Part shown: positions 59,986 through 64,000 of the stretch, piece after piece
Position numbering within the stretch: position 1 is the stretch's first letter
How the letters are laid out: each line of letters starts with the position of its first letter
From: Pseudobdellovibrionaceae bacterium
GTDB taxonomy: Bacteria; Bdellovibrionota; Bdellovibrionia; Bdellovibrionales; UBA1609
Direction of reading: 5' to 3'
Length of the DNA stretch: 64,000 nt
Assembly: GCA_020635055.1 (NCBI GenBank)
Contig: JACKAN010000007.1
Location: 80,129 to 144,128, forward strand
Made by a program: the position numbers and the translations under genes
Notes under the pieces: generated by a model
Told to the model about the DNA's origin: nothing
The model's database searches: none
What the model saw: only the letters and a program-made list of their open reading frames with translations

Positions 59986-62900
59986 TCAGTCTTGCATTCT
60001 GAGATCTAAGGTGAATGGGAATTCTGGGTTCTGATTTGTAGAATGGATTTTTACTTTGCCAGGGGTATGACCTTGGGCTTCGAATCTAGAAAGGCATCTT
60101 CCTGCGGCTTCATTCTCATTCACCGGAAGTTTTTCGTAACTTAAGCCACCAGGATGAGCCACATGATATTTACATCCGCCTAGAGAGCGATCATAACGAG
60201 CATCAATCAAATCAAAAGTTAATGGTGTGTGAATGCCAATAGTTGGATGCAAGCTAGAAGACGGTGCCCACGCTTTAAAGCGAATGCCTGCTACCAAAGT
60301 TCCACTTTCCTCTGTTTGCTGAAGTGGGATGCGATATCCATTACAAGTTACAAATTGTTGTGAATCCTTTAAACCTTTAACTTTGATCTGAAGTCTTTCC
60401 ACCGAAGAATCTACTCCTCGGCTTACTCCACCACCGGAGTTTTCTTCCCCCATGACCGGCCATGGTTCTAGTGCGGTTCGAAGTTCTAAATTAACGTTAT
60501 CAATTTGCATTGTTCCAATTTTAGGAAAGCGAAATTCAAAAAGTGGTTCAAACCACTCACTTTTAAATGAGTAACCTTCCCGCTGCAAATGTTGCAGAAC
60601 AGATTTAAAATCACTCAATACTAAATCGGGCAACATAAAGCCATCGTGCAGTCGCGTTCCCCAGCGAATGAGCGAACCAGAATAAGGTCGCTCCCAAAAG
60701 GCGGCAATGCAGGCTCTTACTAACAAAGATTGCACCAGGCTCATTTTTGGGTGGGGAGGCATTTCAAAATTTCTTAATTCTAAAAGTCCCAAACGACCCG
60801 TTTCACCGACCGGATTGTACAGTTTGTCTATGCAAAATTCAGCGCGATGAGTGTTGCCTGTAATATCAACTAGCAAATTTCGCAAGAGTCGATCGATCAA
60901 CCATAGAGGGACAGTTTCTTTTTCTTTAATTTTATTAAAAGCAATTTCAAGTTCATGGAGAGAGTCGTGTCTGGCTTCATCAATGCGCGGAGATTGGCTT
61001 GTAGGACCAATAAACATTGAAGAGAAAAGATAAGACAAGCTGGGGTGGTGCTGCCAAAAGGTAATCAAGCTTTTTAATAAATCAGGTCGACGAAGAAAGG
61101 GGCTATCGGCCGGGGTTGCCCCTCCCAAAACTATATGATTTCCACCACCGGTACCCACTCTGCGGCCATCGATTAAAAATTTATCTGTTGCTAAACGCGA
61201 TAGTCTGGCTTTTTCATATACCACAGAGGTGATTTCCACTTGCTCTTGCCAATCTTTTGCAGGTTGAACATTAACTTCAATCACTCCAGGATCGGGTGTA
61301 ATTTTAAAATTTTGTAGCCTTAAGTCAAATGGTGGTGGATAGCCTTCGATTCGAATTGGTATATTTAACTTAGCCGCGGTTTGCTCAATAGAAGCAATGA
61401 GTTCAACAAAATTTTCTAAAAAAGGAACGGGCGGTAGAAAAATATTTAAAAACTCATTTCTTGGTTCCACACAAAGGGCTGTGCGCACATAACCACAGGG
61501 ATCCGTTTCCAAGTAATTGTTGTCTAATTTTAAATATTTCTCGTAGCGTTCGGCAGCTTGCTTAGAATTGTCTTCCCAGCTAGTTAACGGAGTCGCTTTT
61601 TCAAAGGGGCTTTTTTCAGGAAAGACATCCATTTCAGAATCTTTAATATAGGGGAGGCTATTCATGGGAAGTCGTAAACCTAGGGGGGAGTCTCCTGTAA
61701 GTAAAAGCAAATGACCACTTTTAAATCTCCAAGGATTGGTAATCCATCGCTTTCTTTTGTGAGAGTAGCCCAATGGGAGAACATAACCTACAGGATCAGT
61801 AATGCCTTTGTTAAATAAATCTTGTAGGCGCTTGCGTTCGGCCTGTTCAAACAGATTCACCTTAAACAGGTCACCTTCTATGGGCAATCGCCCCTCTTGT
61901 AGAAGATAGTGGGCGACATCTTCATGGGCGGGCAAAATCATTTCATGTGCCACACCAAGAAATTTGGCAAGTTCTTTAGTAAAGTTATTAGCCTGCTCCA
62001 TCTTTGTTTTATCAGTTGGCATTTCAGATTTTTTATCAAGAGCTAATAATTCTTTGTTTTTCCACAGGGCCTTGCCATCTGATCGCCAATAACAACCGAG
62101 TGCCCAACGGGGTAAACTTTCACCCGGGTACCACTTACCCTGGCCATGTTGAATCAGTCCACCAGGCGCAAAATGCGACCAAAGTTTTTCTAATAAGACG
62201 TTGGCTCTTTCCCATTTATGAGAGCCTAAAGCTGCGGTTTTCCACTCTTCGCTTTCCAAGTCGTCAAGAGAAACAAAGGTGGGTTCACCCCCCATTGTTA
62301 ATCGCACATCTCTCTTTTTTAAATCAGCGTCGACCTTTGTCCCTAAATCATCGATGGCTTTCCATTCAGATTCAGAATAGGGTTTCGTAATTCGTCGATC
62401 TTCTTCAATTCTTATAACGGACATTGAGTGTTTAAGTTTAGCTTCGCAGGGCTCTACCAATCCAGTAATAGGTGCCGCGCTAGAAGGGTTGGGCGTACAA
62501 CATAAAGGAATATGTCCCTCACCCGAAAAAAGCCCAGAAGTTGGGTCTAAACCAATCCAACCTGCTCCGGGTAAATACACTTCTGTCCAAGCGTGTAGAT
62601 CAGTAAAATCTTCAGCAGCACCCGAAGGGCCGTCCAAAGATTTCACATCGGCTTTGAGTTGTATTAAATATCCAGATGCAAAACGGGAAGCTAAACCTAG
62701 CTGTCTTAGTATTTGGCAAAACAACCAAGCCATATCTCGGCAAGAGCCTTGTCCTAAGCTCAAGGTCTCCTCACAAGTCTGAACTCCAGGCTCCAAGCGA
62801 ACAAGATATTTTAATTGCGAATTAAGCCTTTGATTGATTCCAACTAAGAAGTCGATCATAGCCTTAGGTTCTTTACTTGTTGACGAAACAAATTCCTTCA

Positions 62901-63279
62901 ACAAAGTTCCATCTTCTTTTATTGCTAGATAGGGTGCAAGTTCTTCGGCGAGTCCATCTTCATATTTAACAGGGTACTCTTTAGCATCCTCTTCAAGAAA
63001 AAAATCAAAGGGGTTAAACACACGGATATCAGCCACCAAGTCGACTTCAACAGAAAAGGATTTAGTTTTTTCTGGGAAAACAGCACGAGCTAAATAGTTG
63101 CCAAAAGGGTCTTGTTGCCAACTTATAAAGTGTTCCTTGGGGTGAATTTTTAAACTATAAGATTGAATAGGTGTGCGTGCATGAGGGGCCGGCCGCAGGC
63201 GAATGACCTGTGGGCTTAAAGAAACAAGTTGACTATAGGTGTAGTGCGTTAAATGATTTAGAGCTATTTTTATTCCCAT
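59986..63279 (-). CDS. Transglutaminase-like protein with DUF2126 domain
   Basis: The 1,097-residue protein has a bacterial transglutaminase N-domain (about 1-95, LNHLTHYTYSQLVSLSPQVIRLRPAPHART), a transglutaminase core with Cys in GQGSCRDMAWLFCQIL, His in FTDLHAWTEVYL and Asp in IGLDPTSGL, and a large DUF2126 part from about 300 (DVRLTMGGEPTFVSLDD; GTGGGNHIVLGG). Such proteins occur in a conserved locus with a peptide/amide metabolism role that is not fully known. It is divergent from the amidotransferase-like gene, its usual type of neighbour. Confidence 0.93.
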   Translation of the reverse strand: MGIKIALNHLTHYTYSQLVSLSPQVIRLRPAPHARTPIQSYSLKIHPKEHFISWQQDPFGNYLARAVFPEKTKSFSVEVDLVADIRVFNPFDFFLEEDAKEYPVKYEDGLAEELAPYLAIKEDGTLLKEFVSSTSKEPKAMIDFLVGINQRLNSQLKYLVRLEPGVQTCEETLSLGQGSCRDMAWLFCQILRQLGLASRFASGYLIQLKADVKSLDGPSGAAEDFTDLHAWTEVYLPGAGWIGLDPTSGLFSGEGHIPLCCTPNPSSAAPITGLVEPCEAKLKHSMSVIRIEEDRRITKPYSESEWKAIDDLGTKVDADLKKRDVRLTMGGEPTFVSLDDLESEEWKTAALGSHKWERANVLLEKLWSHFAPGGLIQHGQGKWYPGESLPRWALGCYWRSDGKALWKNKELLALDKKSEMPTDKTKMEQANNFTKELAKFLGVAHEMILPAHEDVAHYLLQEGRLPIEGDLFKVNLFEQAERKRLQDLFNKGITDPVGYVLPLGYSHKRKRWITNPWRFKSGHLLLLTGDSPLGLRLPMNSLPYIKDSEMDVFPEKSPFEKATPLTSWEDNSKQAAERYEKYLKLDNNYLETDPCGYVRTALCVEPRNEFLNIFLPPVPFLENFVELIASIEQTAAKLNIPIRIEGYPPPFDLRLQNFKITPDPGVIEVNVQPAKDWQEQVEITSVVYEKARLSRLATDKFLIDGRRVGTGGGNHIVLGGATPADSPFLRRPDLLKSLITFWQHHPSLSYLFSSMFIGPTSQSPRIDEARHDSLHELEIAFNKIKEKETVPLWLIDRLLRNLLVDITGNTHRAEFCIDKLYNPVGETGRLGLLELRNFEMPPHPKMSLVQSLLVRACIAAFWERPYSGSLIRWGTRLHDGFMLPDLVLSDFKSVLQHLQREGYSFKSEWFEPLFEFRFPKIGTMQIDNVNLELRTALEPWPVMGEENSGGGVSRGVDSSVERLQIKVKGLKDSQQFVTCNGYRIPLQQTEESGTLVAGIRFKAWAPSSSLHPTIGIHTPLTFDLIDARYDRSLGGCKYHVAHPGGLSYEKLPVNENEAAGRCLSRFEAQGHTPGKVKIHSTNQNPEFPFTLDLRMQD

Positions 63280-63428
63280 GCTACCTACTAAACATTAAAA
63301 TGATTTAAAACCAAGTAGTTTTCATGTCATCTTTTACTAACCCACTATCTTAAAGTATTTTTAATTGCAAGAATATGCTATATGAATGATATTTCAAATC
63401 TAATTTTATTAAGGAAGAATATCGCTAT

Positions 63429-64000
63429 ATGAAAAATAATATCAGTGATTTTTTGGTAGTGAGTTTCGATTGTATAAGTTCTCCGAATTTAAAGTTGAAT
63501 CTTAAAAAAGACACCCCTGAATCATCAGGTTGGGGTATTGGCTGGTATCCTGGTGATGACTACGCGGCATCGGTAGTAAAAGATACAGGTGTTAAAAAAA
63601 TTGAAAGCATGACGGGTGCTTTAAGTGACTGGCGTCGCTTTCGTTCCACAACTTTTGTTTGTAAAGTTAAAGGTGCGGCAAAAAGACCCTCGCAACAAGA
63701 CACCCAGCCTTTTCAAAGAAGTTATTGGGGTCGCGATTGGTTGTTTTTACACAATGGCGATCTTGATAAAGAAAAACTAAAAAAATTATTAGGAAATACC
63801 GAGGGATTTTTACAACCCATTGGCACTACCGACTCCGAGTTAGCTTTTTGTTACTTATTACAACAGTTTGAAAAAATTAAGACAAAACGAATTGCAGATT
63901 TAGATCCCAAAGAATGTTTAGTGTGGTTTTCACAACTGGATCAATTGGGTGTTGCGGATATGGTTTTATCTGATGGACAAAGCCTATTAAGCTTTCATGG
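63429..64000 (+). CDS. Class II glutamine amidotransferase-like protein (3' end outside window)
   Basis: ATG 63429 with AAGGAAG upstream. The visible 190 residues fit the GATase_4/YafJ-type fold: SGWGIGWYPGDDYAA, then KRPSQQDTQPF, WGRDWLFLHNGDLDKEKL and GTTDSELAFCYLLQQFE. The N-terminus MKNNISDFLVVSFDCIS lacks the Cys at position 2 that normally is the nucleophile after Met removal, so it may be inactive as an amidase. A link with the divergent DUF2126 gene is typical. Confidence 0.75.
   Translation, partial: MKNNISDFLVVSFDCISSPNLKLNLKKDTPESSGWGIGWYPGDDYAASVVKDTGVKKIESMTGALSDWRRFRSTTFVCKVKGAAKRPSQQDTQPFQRSYWGRDWLFLHNGDLDKEKLKKLLGNTEGFLQPIGTTDSELAFCYLLQQFEKIKTKRIADLDPKECLVWFSQLDQLGVADMVLSDGQSLLSFH

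Overview
The window reads as chromosome of a low-GC predatory-type deltaproteobacterial relative, most likely Bdellovibrionota. This is inferred from the gene order fliL-M-N-O-P-Q-R-flhB-A-F-G-fliA, a TIGR02147-type regulator, an RpoH-like sigma factor with a lysine-rich head, Tad/Flp pilus genes and many lipoproteins. No 16S gene is present, so the placement is not proven.

Region 1 (1-10,750) is a flagellar operon on the plus strand. It holds the C-ring proteins, the export gate FliPQR-FlhB-FlhA, the number/placement regulators FlhF and FlhG, and sigma-28. Region 2 (11,050-16,120) holds a DUF2252 protein, an RpoH-like sigma factor, aspS and small conserved genes. Region 3 (16,120-24,600) is a mostly minus-strand Tad/Flp-like pilus locus: short CpaF-like ATPase, CpaC-like secretin, a CpaB-like protein, TadE/TadG-like pseudopilins, an Flp pilin, and a 52-residue pseudopilin too short for routine calling. 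A REC-histidine kinase and a Gly/Met-repeat secreted protein lie within it. Region 4 (24,700-37,460) has folD, a large repeat-bearing lipoprotein with an HExxH motif, an ISL3-type insertion sequence, a segment with two pairs of long intergenic repeats, secreted and lipoproteins, and gcvT-gcvH.

Region 5 (37,527-47,499) is an integrative element of about 9.9 kb inserted in the 3' end of tRNA-Leu(UAG). It carries a large serine recombinase, a replication-relaxation-like protein, an FtsK-type DNA translocase, an XRE regulator with a palindromic operator, and cargo (a trypsin-like lipoprotein and secreted proteins). Both ends share GGGCACCAAA, and the element-side arms form a 13/15 inverted repeat, as expected for a serine-integrase attP. 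The attachment site lies inside the recombinase reading frame: when the two ends are joined in silico, the recombinase frame runs through attP into the 80-codon ORF at the other end, giving a predicted 672-residue protein in the circle against 582 residues in the integrated state. This is the most unusual feature of the window.

Region 6 (47,500-59,150) is a scrap-yard of mobile DNA. It contains a 140-bp MITE-like element with perfect 12-bp terminal repeats, a frameshifted IS110, two IS256-type remnants, a truncated IS630, a decayed toxin-antitoxin pair, a compact minus-strand operon of small enzymes (YciI fragment, YHS, two GNATs, AlkD-like, VOC pseudogene, NTF2-like, CPBP protease), and a transglycosylase/secreted protein/Fis-HTH operon. 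Region 7 (59,500-64,000) returns to likely core chromosome with a 1,097-residue transglutaminase-DUF2126 protein divergent from a class II amidotransferase-like gene cut by the window end.
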